From contig JBEKJI010000030.1 of NCBI GenBank assembly GCA_050011315.1, positions 1-26,118 of the forward strand: a stretch of 26,118 bases of DNA, given 5' to 3'. The position numbers were made by a program, and so were the translations under genes. This DNA comes from Fen-549 sp050011315. GTDB taxonomy: Bacteria > Actinomycetota > Thermoleophilia > Gaiellales > Gaiellaceae. Within the stretch, counting starts at the first letter, position 1, and every line of letters starts with the position of its first letter. The notes beneath the pieces are model-generated. The model made no database searches. It saw nothing but the letters and a program-made list of their open reading frames with translations, and had not been told where the DNA came from. Below are positions 6,859 to 14,697 of the stretch, in pieces.

Positions 6859-7874
6859 GAGGCGCCTGCGCGGGAAGACCCGTCTCGATCACCGGGCTTG
6901 GTTGCTACGCGCCGGAGCGCGTGCTCTCCAACGACGATCTCGCCCGGATGGTCGATACGAGCGACGAGTGGATCCAGACGCGCACGGGGATCAAGGAGCG
7001 TCGGATCGCCGCGCCCGAACAGGCAACCTCAGATCTCTGCCTGCCCGCGGCCGAAGCCGCGCTTCGCGATGCAGGCGTTCAAGCTATAGACCTCGATCTC
7101 GTGATCGTGACCACGATCACGGCGGACATGCTCTTCCCGTCGACCGCTGCTCTGGTCGCCGATCGCCTCGGTGCCAGTAACGCCGCGGCCTACGATCTCT
7201 CGGCCGGTTGTACGGGTTTCGTCTACGGACTCGTGCAGGGCTACGCGGCGATCACCGCGGGCCTTGCGAGGCAGGTACTCGTGATCGGTGCCGACACGAT
7301 CTCGCGGATAGTGGACTGGAGCGATCGGGCCACCTGCGTTCTCTTTGGCGACGGCGCCGGGGCAGTCGTGCTGGAGCCGGTCGAGAGCGGCGGCTTTCAC
7401 GCTTTCGAGCTGGGCGCGGACGGAGCCGGAGGAATGGAGCTCTACATGCCGTCCGGCGGCTCGCGCCGCCCGGCGAGCGCCGAGACGGTCGCGGCGGGAG
7501 AGCATTTCGTACGGATGAACGGCCGCGAGGTGTACAAATTCGCAACCAGAGTGCTACTGAGCTCGGCCCGGGCGGCGCTCGAGGTCTCGGGGAAAAGCAT
7601 CCGGGACATCGACCTCTACGTCCCACACCAGGCGAACCTTCGTATTATCGAGCACGCCGCCAAGAAACTGGAAATCGAAGAGGAGCGCGTTTTCGTCAAC
7701 GTCGATCGTTACGGCAACACCTCGTCGGCCTCGATCCCGCTTGCACTTGGGGATGCGCGAGCAGAAGGGCGCCTGAAAGACGGAACGCTCGTGCTCATGA
7801 CCGGGATGGGCTCGGGGCTGACCTGGGGGTCGAGCGTGATCACGTGGACGGAAGGGAGAGAAGATGAACGCTAA
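6855..7874 (+). CDS. fabH: 3-oxoacyl-ACP synthase III (KAS III)
   Basis: FabH condenses acetyl-CoA or another short acyl-CoA with malonyl-ACP to start fatty-acid synthesis. Translation from GTG at 6855 gives 339 residues. The thiolase-fold Cys-His-Asn triad is visible: Cys119 in DLSAGCTGFVYGL, His258 in VPHQANLRII and Asn288 in YGNTSSASIP. The early DEWIQTRTGIKERR segment is typical of FabH. The open frame extends much further upstream, but that part is a shadow of fabZ; GTG at 6855 is the in-frame start overlapping the fabZ stop as GTGA. The 3' end overlaps fabD by 11 nt. Primer specificity (straight or branched) cannot be decided from what is seen here. Confidence 0.95.
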   Translation: MRGACAGRPVSITGLGCYAPERVLSNDDLARMVDTSDEWIQTRTGIKERRIAAPEQATSDLCLPAAEAALRDAGVQAIDLDLVIVTTITADMLFPSTAALVADRLGASNAAAYDLSAGCTGFVYGLVQGYAAITAGLARQVLVIGADTISRIVDWSDRATCVLFGDGAGAVVLEPVESGGFHAFELGADGAGGMELYMPSGGSRRPASAETVAAGEHFVRMNGREVYKFATRVLLSSARAALEVSGKSIRDIDLYVPHQANLRIIEHAAKKLEIEEERVFVNVDRYGNTSSASIPLALGDARAEGRLKDGTLVLMTGMGSGLTWGSSVITWTEGREDER

Positions 7875-8817
7875 GGGTGTAGGTCGCACGCGAGGGAAGG
7901 TCGCCTTCTGCTTCCCCGGTCAGGGATCGCTCGAGGCCGGGATGGGTCGTGAGGTCGCCGAGGCGGTTCCCGAGGCGATGGCGGTATTCGAGCGCGGAAG
8001 CGAGTCTTGTGGTCTAGACCTGCGCACGCTCTGCTTCTCGAGCCCGGTTGAAGATATGGTCGACACGTCGATTCAGCAGCCGGCGTTGCTTGCAACCAGC
8101 CTGGCGATCCTGGCTGCAATCGAGTCACTCGGATTCAAGCCCGACTATGTCGTTGGGCACTCCGTCGGCGAGTTCGCCGCCCTGTCGGCCGGAAAAGCGA
8201 TCGCGGCCGAGGATGCGATCGCGCTGGTGCGCGAGCGCGGGCTGGCCATGGCCGAGGTTGCGAAGGAGTATCCCGGCGCGATGGCTGCGATCCTCGGGCT
8301 CGAAGACGAGGTCGTCGAGAAGCTCTGCCGGGAGATCCACTGCGTCTGGCCGGCGAACTACAACTGCCCCGGCCAGGTCGTCATCTCCGGACAGACCGAC
8401 GCGGTCGAGGAGTGCTGCGAGGAGGCCGAGCGCGAAGGTGCGCGGCGGACGGTCAAGCTGCCGATCTCGGGGGCCTTCCACAGCCCGCTCGTAGCCCGAG
8501 CGGCCGAGCGCTTCCGCCCGGCGATCGCGAAAGCACGTTTCGGAGAGCTACAGATCCCCTTCATGTCCACCGTCACCGCCTGCCTCGAGAGCCGGCAGAA
8601 GCTGTCCTCGCTGCTCGTCGACCAGCTCACCGCACCGGTGCGCTTCACCCAGGCGACGAGAGGACTGATCGCAGACGGTGTGCGCACCTTCGTCGAGATC
8701 GGCCCCGGCAACGTCCTCTCGGGACTGGTCAAGCGGATCGACCGCAGCGTCGAGACGATCTCGGTCAACAACCTGGCTTCACTCAAGAAGGCAGAGGAGG
8801 TGCTGACGGTTGTCTGA
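7864..8817 (+). CDS. fabD: Malonyl-CoA:ACP transacylase
   Basis: FabD moves the malonyl group from malonyl-CoA to the acyl carrier protein, supplying FabH and FabF. It has 317 residues, the standard length. The oxyanion motif FPGQGS is at about residues 17-22, the nucleophile Ser100 in GHSVGEFAAL, the malonyl-binding Arg in RERGLAM near 123-129, and the catalytic His206 in GAFHSPLV. A C-terminal FVEIGPGNVLSGL segment is also typical. ATG at 7864 overlaps the end of fabH by 11 nt. The malonyl-CoA it uses would come from the carboxylase whose AccD and AccA subunits are encoded just downstream of this operon. Confidence 0.96.
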   Translation: MNAKGVGRTRGKVAFCFPGQGSLEAGMGREVAEAVPEAMAVFERGSESCGLDLRTLCFSSPVEDMVDTSIQQPALLATSLAILAAIESLGFKPDYVVGHSVGEFAALSAGKAIAAEDAIALVRERGLAMAEVAKEYPGAMAAILGLEDEVVEKLCREIHCVWPANYNCPGQVVISGQTDAVEECCEEAEREGARRTVKLPISGAFHSPLVARAAERFRPAIAKARFGELQIPFMSTVTACLESRQKLSSLLVDQLTAPVRFTQATRGLIADGVRTFVEIGPGNVLSGLVKRIDRSVETISVNNLASLKKAEEVLTVV

Positions 8818-9541
8818 CGGTTTCGGTTCTCTGGAGGGTAAGCGCGCCCTCGTCACCGGCGCTGCTCGCGGCATCGGTCGCGCGATCGCCAACGAGTTGG
8901 CCTCGGCCGGCGCCGAGGTTATCTGTTGCGACCTGCCCGGCACGAACGAGACCGAAGAGGTCGCGCATGAGGTTGGCGGGCGCGCTCTCTACGCCGACGT
9001 CACCAAGGCGGACGACGTCGAGAAGCTGATCGCCGACGCCGGCGAGATCGACATCCTGATCAACAACGCCGGCATCACCCGCGACGGGTTACTGGCTCGG
9101 ATGTCGGAGGAGGACTGGCGAGCAGTGATCGACATCAACCTCACGAGCGTGTTCCTGATGTGTCACGCGGCGATCCGGGGCATGATGAAGCGCCGCTCCG
9201 GCTCGATCGTCAATCTATCGAGCGTCGTCGGACTGCACGGCAACTTCGGCCAGACCAACTACTCGGCCTCGAAGGCGGGCATCGTCGGCTTCACCAAATC
9301 GCTGGCGCGCGAGGCCGGCGCCCGGGGCGTGCGAGTCAACGCGATAGCGCCCGGATACATCGAGACTCGCCTCACCGACGTCCTGCCCGACGAGGTCAAG
9401 CAGGTGATGCTCAAGGCCACCTCGCTCGGCCGCTTCGGCCAGCCCGAAGACGTGGCAAAAGCGGTGCGCTTCCTTTGCTCGGACGCGGCGGCGTTCGTGA
9501 CGGGAGAGGTGCTCGTGGTCGACGGCGGGATGGCGATGTAG
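8810..9541 (+). CDS. fabG: 3-oxoacyl-ACP reductase
   Basis: FabG is an NADPH-dependent short-chain dehydrogenase that reduces 3-oxoacyl-ACP in each elongation cycle. It has 243 residues. The cofactor loop is TGAARGIG at 16-23, NNAG follows at 85-88, and the catalytic residues are Asn110, Ser137/138 (NLSSVVG), Tyr151 and Lys155 (YSASK). The N-terminal segment MSDGFGSLEGKRALVTG needs a TTG start at 8810, which is preceded by GAGGAGG about 9 nt upstream and overlaps the fabD stop by 8 nt. SDR enzymes are diverse, but the placement between fabD and fabF makes the FabG assignment firm. The stop lies 2 nt before fabF, so no acyl-carrier-protein gene separates them. Confidence 0.95.
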   Translation: MSDGFGSLEGKRALVTGAARGIGRAIANELASAGAEVICCDLPGTNETEEVAHEVGGRALYADVTKADDVEKLIADAGEIDILINNAGITRDGLLARMSEEDWRAVIDINLTSVFLMCHAAIRGMMKRRSGSIVNLSSVVGLHGNFGQTNYSASKAGIVGFTKSLAREAGARGVRVNAIAPGYIETRLTDVLPDEVKQVMLKATSLGRFGQPEDVAKAVRFLCSDAAAFVTGEVLVVDGGMAM

Positions 9542-9543
9542 GG

Positions 9544-10794
9544 ATGCAGAACGGACGCAAGAGGGTCGTCATCACCGGGCTCGGCCTGGTCAACTCGCTC
9601 GGTAACGACCTCGAGACCGCCTGGAGCAACCTGCTCGCCGGCGAGTCCGGGGCCGGCCCGATCACGATTTTCGACGCCAGCGGCTACGCGGTCGACTTCG
9701 CCTGCGAGCTGAAGGACTTCGACCCCACGATCTGGATCGACCGCAAGCAAGCCCGGCGCATGGACCGTTTCGCGCAGATGGCGCTGGCGGCGGCCCGCCA
9801 GGCCGAGGCCGACAGCGGTATCGACATCGCCAAGGAGCGCGACCGCATCGGCGCGGCGATCGCCACCGGAATCGGCGGTCTCTTCTCCTTCCAGGACTGC
9901 ACGTTGACCCTCTTCAATCGCGGCGCCGACCGGGTCAACCCGTTCTCGATCCCTTCGATCATCCCGAACATGGGCGCGGCCTGGGTCTCGATGGAGCTGG
10001 GCACGCGCGGCCCGCTGTTGGCGGAGTGCACCGCCTGCGCCGCCTCGAACATGGCGATCGGGGACGCCACCGATGCGATCCGGCTCGGTAGAGCCGACGT
10101 GATGCTAGCCGGCGGCAGCGAGGCCGGTATCACGCCCGTGGGGATCGCCGGCTTCGCGGCCATGCGGGCGCTGTCGCGGCGGGTCGAGGATCCGAAGCGC
10201 GCCAGCCGCCCTTTCGACCGCGACCGTGACGGCTTCGTGATGGGCGAGGGAGCAGCCGTTCTCGTGCTTGAGGATCTGGAGCACGCGAAGGCGCGTGGCG
10301 CCAAGATCTACGCGGAGGTGCTGGGCTACGGGGTGTCGTCCGACGCACTTCACATCACCGAGCCCGACTCGACCGGCGAGAACCCGGCTCGCGCCATGAA
10401 GATGGCGTTCGCCGACGCCGGAATTAACCCGTCCGAAATCGATTACATCAACGCGCACGGCACCTCGACGCCGCTCGGAGACGTAAGCGAGACGAAGGTG
10501 ATCAAGAACGCTCTCGGTGAAGAGGCGGCCTACAAGACGCCGGTCTCCTCGACGAAGGGCGCGACCGGTCACTGTCTCGGCGGCGCCGGCGCGGTCGAGG
10601 CGATCTTCTCGATCCTGGCAATCAGGGACGGCATGCTTCCGCCCACGATCAACCAGGAGAACCCCGACCCGGAGTGCGATCTCGATTACATTCCCAACCA
10701 GTCGCGCAAAGCGGACGTGCGAGTCTCGGTCTCGAACTCGTTCGGGTTCGGCGGGCACAACGCCTCGGTCGTGCTGCGGCGGTTCGAGGATTGA
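9544..10794 (+). CDS. fabF: 3-oxoacyl-ACP synthase II (KAS II)
   Basis: FabF elongates acyl-ACP by decarboxylative condensation with malonyl-ACP. From ATG at 9544 it has 416 residues, the usual FabF length. The Cys-His-His triad is visible: Cys165 in ECTACAASNMAIG, His305 in INAHGTSTPLGD and His343 in KGATGHCLGGAGAVE; the C-terminal FGFGGHNAS motif is intact. The frame is open upstream through fabG, but VVITGLG following MQNGRKR is the normal N-terminus, and the ATG lies just 2 nt after the fabG stop. This is the last gene of the sigma-fabZHDGF operon; a 124-nt gap separates it from accD. No clear terminator was seen in that gap, so readthrough into accD-accA is possible. Confidence 0.95.
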   Translation: MQNGRKRVVITGLGLVNSLGNDLETAWSNLLAGESGAGPITIFDASGYAVDFACELKDFDPTIWIDRKQARRMDRFAQMALAAARQAEADSGIDIAKERDRIGAAIATGIGGLFSFQDCTLTLFNRGADRVNPFSIPSIIPNMGAAWVSMELGTRGPLLAECTACAASNMAIGDATDAIRLGRADVMLAGGSEAGITPVGIAGFAAMRALSRRVEDPKRASRPFDRDRDGFVMGEGAAVLVLEDLEHAKARGAKIYAEVLGYGVSSDALHITEPDSTGENPARAMKMAFADAGINPSEIDYINAHGTSTPLGDVSETKVIKNALGEEAAYKTPVSSTKGATGHCLGGAGAVEAIFSILAIRDGMLPPTINQENPDPECDLDYIPNQSRKADVRVSVSNSFGFGGHNASVVLRRFED

Positions 10795-10819
10795 GGCCGG
10801 AGACGATGTCCGCGCGACG

Positions 10820-10907
10820 TATAATCGGCGCAATCGCGTCCTGGCACCGGATGTTGCTGGCTGCAACCGTTACCGGCGCGGCCTTGTCTAACCCCGCGGG
10901 CTAAACT
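10820..10907 (+). promoter_or_regulatory. Candidate promoter region of accD-accA
   Basis: Two -10-like hexamers lie in the fabF-accD gap. A perfect TATAAT is at 10820-10825, about 93 nt before accD; the nearest -35-like TTGAGG (10791-10796) is 23 nt away, which is too far. TAAACT is at 10902-10907, 11 nt before the accD ATG, which would give a near-leaderless mRNA like several other genes here. Either could allow accD-accA expression separate from the fab operon. Confidence 0.4.
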
Positions 10908-10918
10908 TCCCAGGCTCT

Positions 10919-11767
10919 ATGGCCAGTCGTATAGACGTCTCAATCGAGCACAAGCACGCGCCGCCGGATTCCGGCGGCTCGAAGAAGCACCCCAACACCT
11001 GTCCCAAGTGCAGCTCCCACTACCGTGAAGACGAGCTGATCGCGAATCTGCGCGTCTGCGCGCAGTGCGGCTACCACTTCCCGGTCGGTGCGCTCGAGCG
11101 GATCCAGCAGCTTCTCGATTCCGACAGCTTCATCGAGGAAGCGAAGGAGCTACGCTCCGCCGACCCGTTGAGCTTCTTCGACCTCCGCTCATACAAGGAG
11201 AGAATTGCCGAAGCCGAGCTCAAAACCGGTCTCGGCGACGCGCTCCTGATGGGCCAGGCGAAGATCGAAGGCCAGGACTGCCAGCTGACCGTGATGGACT
11301 TCTCCTTCATGGGCGGCTCGATGGGAAGTGTCGTCGGCGAGAAGTTCGCGCTCGCTTGCGAGCGGGCGATCGAGCGCCACGTCCCGCTCGTTTCGGTGAA
11401 CGCCTCGGGTGGCGCGCGCATGCAGGAGGGAATCTTCTCGCTCATGCAGGTGCCCAAGACGGTCTGCGCGGTCGAGAACATGCACGACGCCCGCGTTCCG
11501 TTCATCAACGTGCTCACGCACCCCACGACGGCCGGACTGTTGGCCAGCTTTGCGACTCTCGGCGACGTGACGATCGCCGAGCCAGGCACGCTGATGTGCT
11601 TCACAGGCCCGCGCGTCGTTCAACAGACCGTTCGCGAGGATCTCCCCGACGACTTCGGTCGTGCCGAGGCGAACTATCGCTTCGGCCATCTGGATGCGAT
11701 CGTCCAGCGCCAGGAGCTCAGGGCCGTGCTCGGAAAGCTTCTACGCCTCTTCAATCATGGCCGGTGA
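10919..11767 (+). CDS. accD: Acetyl-CoA carboxylase carboxyltransferase subunit beta
   Basis: AccD pairs with AccA to move the carboxyl group from carboxybiotin to acetyl-CoA, making malonyl-CoA. It has 282 residues. The N-terminal four-cysteine zinc ribbon diagnostic of the bacterial beta subunit is present (Cys28, Cys31, Cys47, Cys50), followed by a crotonase-fold carboxyltransferase domain with GGSMGSVVGEKF, SASGG-like NASGGARMQEG and LTHPTTAG motifs. ATG at 10919 leaves about 27 residues before the zinc site, as in homologues. The last 11 nt overlap accA. The biotin carboxylase and carrier genes (accC, accB) are not in the window; the biotin ligase gene is, about 5 kb upstream. Confidence 0.95.
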   Translation: MASRIDVSIEHKHAPPDSGGSKKHPNTCPKCSSHYREDELIANLRVCAQCGYHFPVGALERIQQLLDSDSFIEEAKELRSADPLSFFDLRSYKERIAEAELKTGLGDALLMGQAKIEGQDCQLTVMDFSFMGGSMGSVVGEKFALACERAIERHVPLVSVNASGGARMQEGIFSLMQVPKTVCAVENMHDARVPFINVLTHPTTAGLLASFATLGDVTIAEPGTLMCFTGPRVVQQTVREDLPDDFGRAEANYRFGHLDAIVQRQELRAVLGKLLRLFNHGR

Positions 11768-12698
11768 GCTCGAGCTCAGACTCCGCGATCGCCTAGCCAA
11801 GCTGAAGGGGTTGCACCTTCCGGGCTCCAGCGTGTCGGACGAGGTCCGGCGCATCGAGCAGCAGATCGAAGCAATGGAGACCGGCAACGAGCGCAGCGAA
11901 GACGAGATCTGGCATTCGGTCGAGCTCGCCCGCCATCCCGAGCGCCCCTACACGCTCGACTACATCGAGCGACTGATCTCAGACTGGGTCGAGCTGCACG
12001 GCGATCGCGCGCGCATGGACGATCCCGCGATCGTGTCGGGTCTCGGCAGCTTCGCCGGTCGCACCGTGGCTGTGATCGGTCACCAGAAGGGCCGCGGCGA
12101 CGCCGTCAAGAGGGTGAAGCGTAATTTCGGCATGGCGAACCCGGAGGGCTATCGCAAGGCGATGCGAGTGATGGCGATCGCCGACCGTCACGGCTTCCCG
12201 GTGATCACCCTCTTGGACACCCCCGGTGCCTACCCGGGCGTGGCCGCCGAGCAGCACGGTCAGGGCGGCGCACTCGCTGCCTCACAGGCGACCATGGCTC
12301 GCTTGCTGGTGCCGACCGTGGCCTGCGTGATCGGCGAAGGTGGATCCGGAGGCGCTGTCGCCTTCGCTCTCGCCGACCGCGTACTGATGCAGCAACACGC
12401 GATCTACTCGGTAATCTCGCCTGAGGGCTGCGCCACGATTCTCTGGCGCGACGCCGGTCAAGCGCGCAAGGCCGCCGCCGCCTTCAAGCCCGACGCCTCT
12501 CACTGCCTGGAACTGGGCGTGATCGACGCAATCATTCCCGAACCGGAGGGTGGCGCTCACACCGATTTCGACGGCGCGGCGATCATGCTCGGGCAATCCG
12601 TGCGCTCGGCGCTCGAGGAGCTGGAGCAAGTGGACGCGGAGGAGCTTCGCCGCCGCCGCCGCGCTCGTTTCCGCTCGCTCGGTGTCGTGAGCTCCTAA
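11757..12698 (+). CDS. accA: Acetyl-CoA carboxylase carboxyltransferase subunit alpha
   Basis: AccA is the second half of the heteromeric carboxyltransferase. From ATG at 11757 it has 313 residues, close to E. coli AccA (319). Family features are the N-terminal coiled segment (LELRLRDRLAKLKG..VRRIEQQIEAME), ARHPERPYTLDYI, ELHGDRARMDDPAIVSGLG, the KGRG..KRNFGMANPEGYRKAMR segment, TPGAYPGVAAE, and GEGGSGGAVAFALADRV with the glycine-rich oxyanion region. The ORF is open 96 nt further upstream, but that part reads through accD out of frame. Overlap with accD (11 nt) indicates coupled synthesis of the two subunits. Separate AccA and AccD of this type are not the usual arrangement in actinobacteria, where fused biotin-carboxylase/carrier and AccD-type acyl-CoA carboxylases dominate. 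Confidence 0.95.
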   Translation: MAGELELRLRDRLAKLKGLHLPGSSVSDEVRRIEQQIEAMETGNERSEDEIWHSVELARHPERPYTLDYIERLISDWVELHGDRARMDDPAIVSGLGSFAGRTVAVIGHQKGRGDAVKRVKRNFGMANPEGYRKAMRVMAIADRHGFPVITLLDTPGAYPGVAAEQHGQGGALAASQATMARLLVPTVACVIGEGGSGGAVAFALADRVLMQQHAIYSVISPEGCATILWRDAGQARKAAAAFKPDASHCLELGVIDAIIPEPEGGAHTDFDGAAIMLGQSVRSALEELEQVDAEELRRRRRARFRSLGVVSS

Positions 12699-12726
12699 GA
12701 GCCTGCTCCGCACGTCGGATGCGGCG

Positions 12727-12748
12727 GTTCGGGGGCCTCTCTCCGAAC
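12727..12748 (+). terminator. Weak hairpin after accA
   Basis: GTTCGGGG and CTCCGAAC can form an 8-bp stem with one G-T pair and a 6-nt loop, 28 nt after the accA stop. There is no T-run, so this is only a possible attenuator or 3'-end hairpin. Confidence 0.3.
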
Positions 12749-12981
12749 AGTCGTACGGGTGTATTCCACAGAATTAACAGTTTCTTACCCAGCTCGGGGT
12801 CTCGCTTTCTACAGGCGGTGGAAAACGGCGCACGCGCGCCGATATGGTGTTTACCAGGGTTTTTCTGCCGAGACACGGCACCGGGAGAGCCCGAGAATCG
12901 GTGAGCTTCCTCTAGACAACACCTAGTGAGCCGAGGTAAACGCCGCCATCGCCTATTGCGCAAAGACAAGTCGAGGAATAG

Positions 12982-13011
12982 TTGACGGAAGGCGTCGAGT
13001 TCTGGTAAATC
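12982..13011 (+). promoter_or_regulatory. Candidate promoter of the XRE/TPR regulator
   Basis: TTGACG at 12982-12987 is followed, with an 18-nt spacer, by TAAATC at 13006-13011. The GTG start lies 10 nt further on, and no Shine-Dalgarno sequence is visible. This would give a leaderless or near-leaderless transcript. Confidence 0.45.
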
Positions 13012-13021
13012 GATTATTACT

Positions 13022-13891
13022 GTGACTTCCGGGGCGGCAAACGAAACGATCGGACGGCGGCTACGGCGTCTCCGCAAAGAGCGAGGCCTGGCGCAGCGTG
13101 AGCTGACAGGTCCGGGCGTCTCGCACGCGTACGTGTCGCGGATCGAGGCCGATCTCAGGACGCCGTCCGTCAAGGCGATCCGCAAGCTGGCGGCCAAGCT
13201 CGGAGTCAGCCCCGATTACCTGGAGCGGGGACTGGACGTGGACGTCGCCGATGAGCGCGAGCTACGGGTATTGAACTCCGAGCTAACGCTTAGTTTCGGC
13301 GGAGACGCTACGGAGGCGGAGCGCACGTTGTCGGAGGCGGCGGAAGAGGCATCCAGGGACGGCGACACGCCGGGACTGACGCGGGCGATGATCGGTCTGG
13401 GCAATCTCGCGCTCGCCCGTGGCGATCACGAGCAGGCACTTCGGTGCTTCGAGCCGGCGTTGGTTGCGGACGAAGTCTCACCGGCGAGCCATCTACGGCT
13501 GTATACAGACACCGCCGCTTGCTACGGCGAGCTCGGGCTCTCCGATCGCGCGGAGTCGTTCCTGCGCAACGCGATCGAGCGACTGGAGGAGGAAGCACCG
13601 GGAAGCGCCTTCGTGCGCGCGCGCCTCGAGCTGTCTCTCGGTCTTGCGCTGATCGACTTGGGGCGAGGCGTCGAAGCCGAGAGTCTGCTCGTCGGCGCGG
13701 CACAGGAGCTACGTGCCGAGAGCGACTCCGAGCAGACGATTCGCTCGCTCTGGGCGCAGGCGCGATCCGACTCGGAAGCCGGTCGACATCGGGCGGCGCT
13801 GAACAAGATGAGGAAGGCGACTGCGCTGCGCGAGGCGATGGACGAGCGCAAGATGCTCACCGAGTCGCGCGAGTTTCTCGCCAAGCGATAG
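13022..13891 (+). CDS. XRE-family helix-turn-helix regulator with TPR-like C-terminal domain
   Basis: This is a cytoplasmic DNA-binding protein of 289 residues. An XRE/Cro-type helix-turn-helix occupies about residues 8-70 (IGRRLRRLRKERGLAQRELTG..VSHAYVSRIEADLRTPSVKAIRKLAAKLGVSPDYLERG). The remaining 210 residues are a run of helical repeats rich in small and acidic residues (LGNLALARGDHEQALRCFEPAL, ACYGELGLSDRAESFLRNAI, GLALIDLGRGVEAESLLVGA), which read as four or five TPRs. Such proteins often sense a peptide or partner protein through the TPR part. Start is GTG at 13022, placed by the promoter spacing and the HTH boundary. It stands alone, convergent with the response regulator. Target genes and ligand are unknown. 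Confidence 0.85.
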   Translation: MTSGAANETIGRRLRRLRKERGLAQRELTGPGVSHAYVSRIEADLRTPSVKAIRKLAAKLGVSPDYLERGLDVDVADERELRVLNSELTLSFGGDATEAERTLSEAAEEASRDGDTPGLTRAMIGLGNLALARGDHEQALRCFEPALVADEVSPASHLRLYTDTAACYGELGLSDRAESFLRNAIERLEEEAPGSAFVRARLELSLGLALIDLGRGVEAESLLVGAAQELRAESDSEQTIRSLWAQARSDSEAGRHRAALNKMRKATALREAMDERKMLTESREFLAKR

Positions 13892-13894
13892 ACG

Positions 13895-13910
13895 CCCGCT
13901 CTCGAGCGGG
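13895..13910. terminator. Small hairpin between convergent genes
   Basis: CCCGCT and AGCGGG pair around a CTCG loop (6-bp stem), 4 nt after the stop of the XRE regulator and about 30 nt past the 3' end of the convergent response regulator gene. No T-run follows. It could act as a shared 3' end for both transcripts. Confidence 0.4.
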
Positions 13911-13940
13911 TAGGTAGAGCCCCGTCCCAGCCCGCGCCCG

Positions 13941-14663
13941 TCAAGATCCGGCGTCTGGCGCGCCGGCCTCCTTGGAGATCGGCTCCAGCTTGTAGCCGAC
14001 ACCGAAGCGCGTCTGGATGAAGGTGTGAACGGAAGCTCGCCTGTCGACCTTGTCGCGTAGGCGCTTGACGCAGACGTCGACGGTGCGGTCGCGATAGGAA
14101 CGGCGCCGACCCCAGATCTTCTGCAGCAGCTCGTCGCGCGTGATCACGCGCCCGGCGTCGAGTGCCAGCGTGTACAACACCTTGAATTCGGTCGGAGTCA
14201 ACTCGGCGCTCGAACCGTCGACGTAAGCCTGGACGTCGCGAGGCTCGATGCGAAGCTCCTCGATCTGGATAGCCTCTCCGTCCTGGCGCGCCAGGGCGCT
14301 GTGACCGCGGCGCGCGGCGGCACGAACGCGGGCAACCAGCTCCTTCATAGAGACGGGCTTGACGAGGTAGTCGTCGGCTCCGATCTCGAGCGCGTGAATG
14401 CGATCGTGCTCGGTGCCGCGGGCGCTGACGACGATGATCGGGGTTCCGATTCCCTCCGCCCGCGTGAGCTCGATGATCCGCCAGCCGTCCAGCTCGGGCA
14501 GCATCAGGTCGAGCACGCAGACGTCGGGAGTCTCGTAGCGCAGCCGTGCCAGCGCCACGTCGCCCTTCGTTACCAGAATCGGGTCGTGGCCTGCCTCGGC
14601 GAGGGAGTCGGCCATTCCGCGTCCCAGTAGCTCATCGTCCTCGACGATTAGCACCTTCGCCAT
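13941..14663 (-). CDS. OmpR/PhoB-family response regulator, PhoP/PhoB-like
   Basis: This is a two-domain transcription factor of 240 residues. The receiver domain (1-120) has the acidic pocket EDD at 8-10, phospho-acceptor Asp52 in VLDLMLPELDGW, the switch Ser80 and Lys102 in YLVKPVS. The winged-helix DNA-binding domain (about 140-235) has LTPTEFKVLYTLALDAGRVITRDELLQKIWG and RTVDVCVKRLRDKV. ATG at 14663 was chosen over a frame extension to 14762 because MAKVLIVEDD is the family N-terminus and a TACCGT -10 lies exactly 7 nt upstream. The nearby histidine kinase and pst-phoU genes, plus PHO-box-like repeats in its own promoter and in that of pstS, suggest it is the phosphate regulator and autoregulated. 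That role is inference. Confidence 0.93.
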   Translation of the reverse strand: MAKVLIVEDDELLGRGMADSLAEAGHDPILVTKGDVALARLRYETPDVCVLDLMLPELDGWRIIELTRAEGIGTPIIVVSARGTEHDRIHALEIGADDYLVKPVSMKELVARVRAAARRGHSALARQDGEAIQIEELRIEPRDVQAYVDGSSAELTPTEFKVLYTLALDAGRVITRDELLQKIWGRRRSYRDRTVDVCVKRLRDKVDRRASVHTFIQTRFGVGYKLEPISKEAGAPDAGS

Positions 14664-14670
14664 ATCTCGT

Positions 14671-14676
14671 ACGGTA
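14671..14676 (-). promoter_or_regulatory. Candidate -10 element of the response regulator gene
   Basis: TACCGT on the minus strand ends 7 nt before the ATG, with no ribosome site, so the mRNA is probably leaderless. The usual -35 position holds no TTGACA-like sequence but adjoins the array of 11-bp repeats at 14698-14737, as expected for an activator-dependent promoter. Confidence 0.5.
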
Positions 14677-14697
14677 CTGCCAGTCGGGCGGATTGAG

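Larger units (their letters stand above)
12699..13021 (+). other. 323-nt intergenic region between accA and the XRE/TPR regulator
   Basis: No coding sequence with family resemblance was found. The first 50 nt hold two small hairpins (CCGCA..TGCGG at 12709-12725 and the one at 12727-12748). The middle is less GC-rich than the genes (around 12760-12790 and 12840-12865) but has no repeat array or RNA gene I recognise. The last 50 nt carry a TTGACG-centred promoter candidate for the regulator. The region may contain an unrecognised 5' leader or small RNA. Confidence 0.5.

Noticed and set aside
12755..12830. Possible DnaA boxes and an origin (TATTCCACA and a reverse TTTTCCACC)
   Set aside because: Both have mismatches to TTNTNCACA, there are only two, and there is no dnaA or dnaN nearby; gyrA presence alone is not enough.
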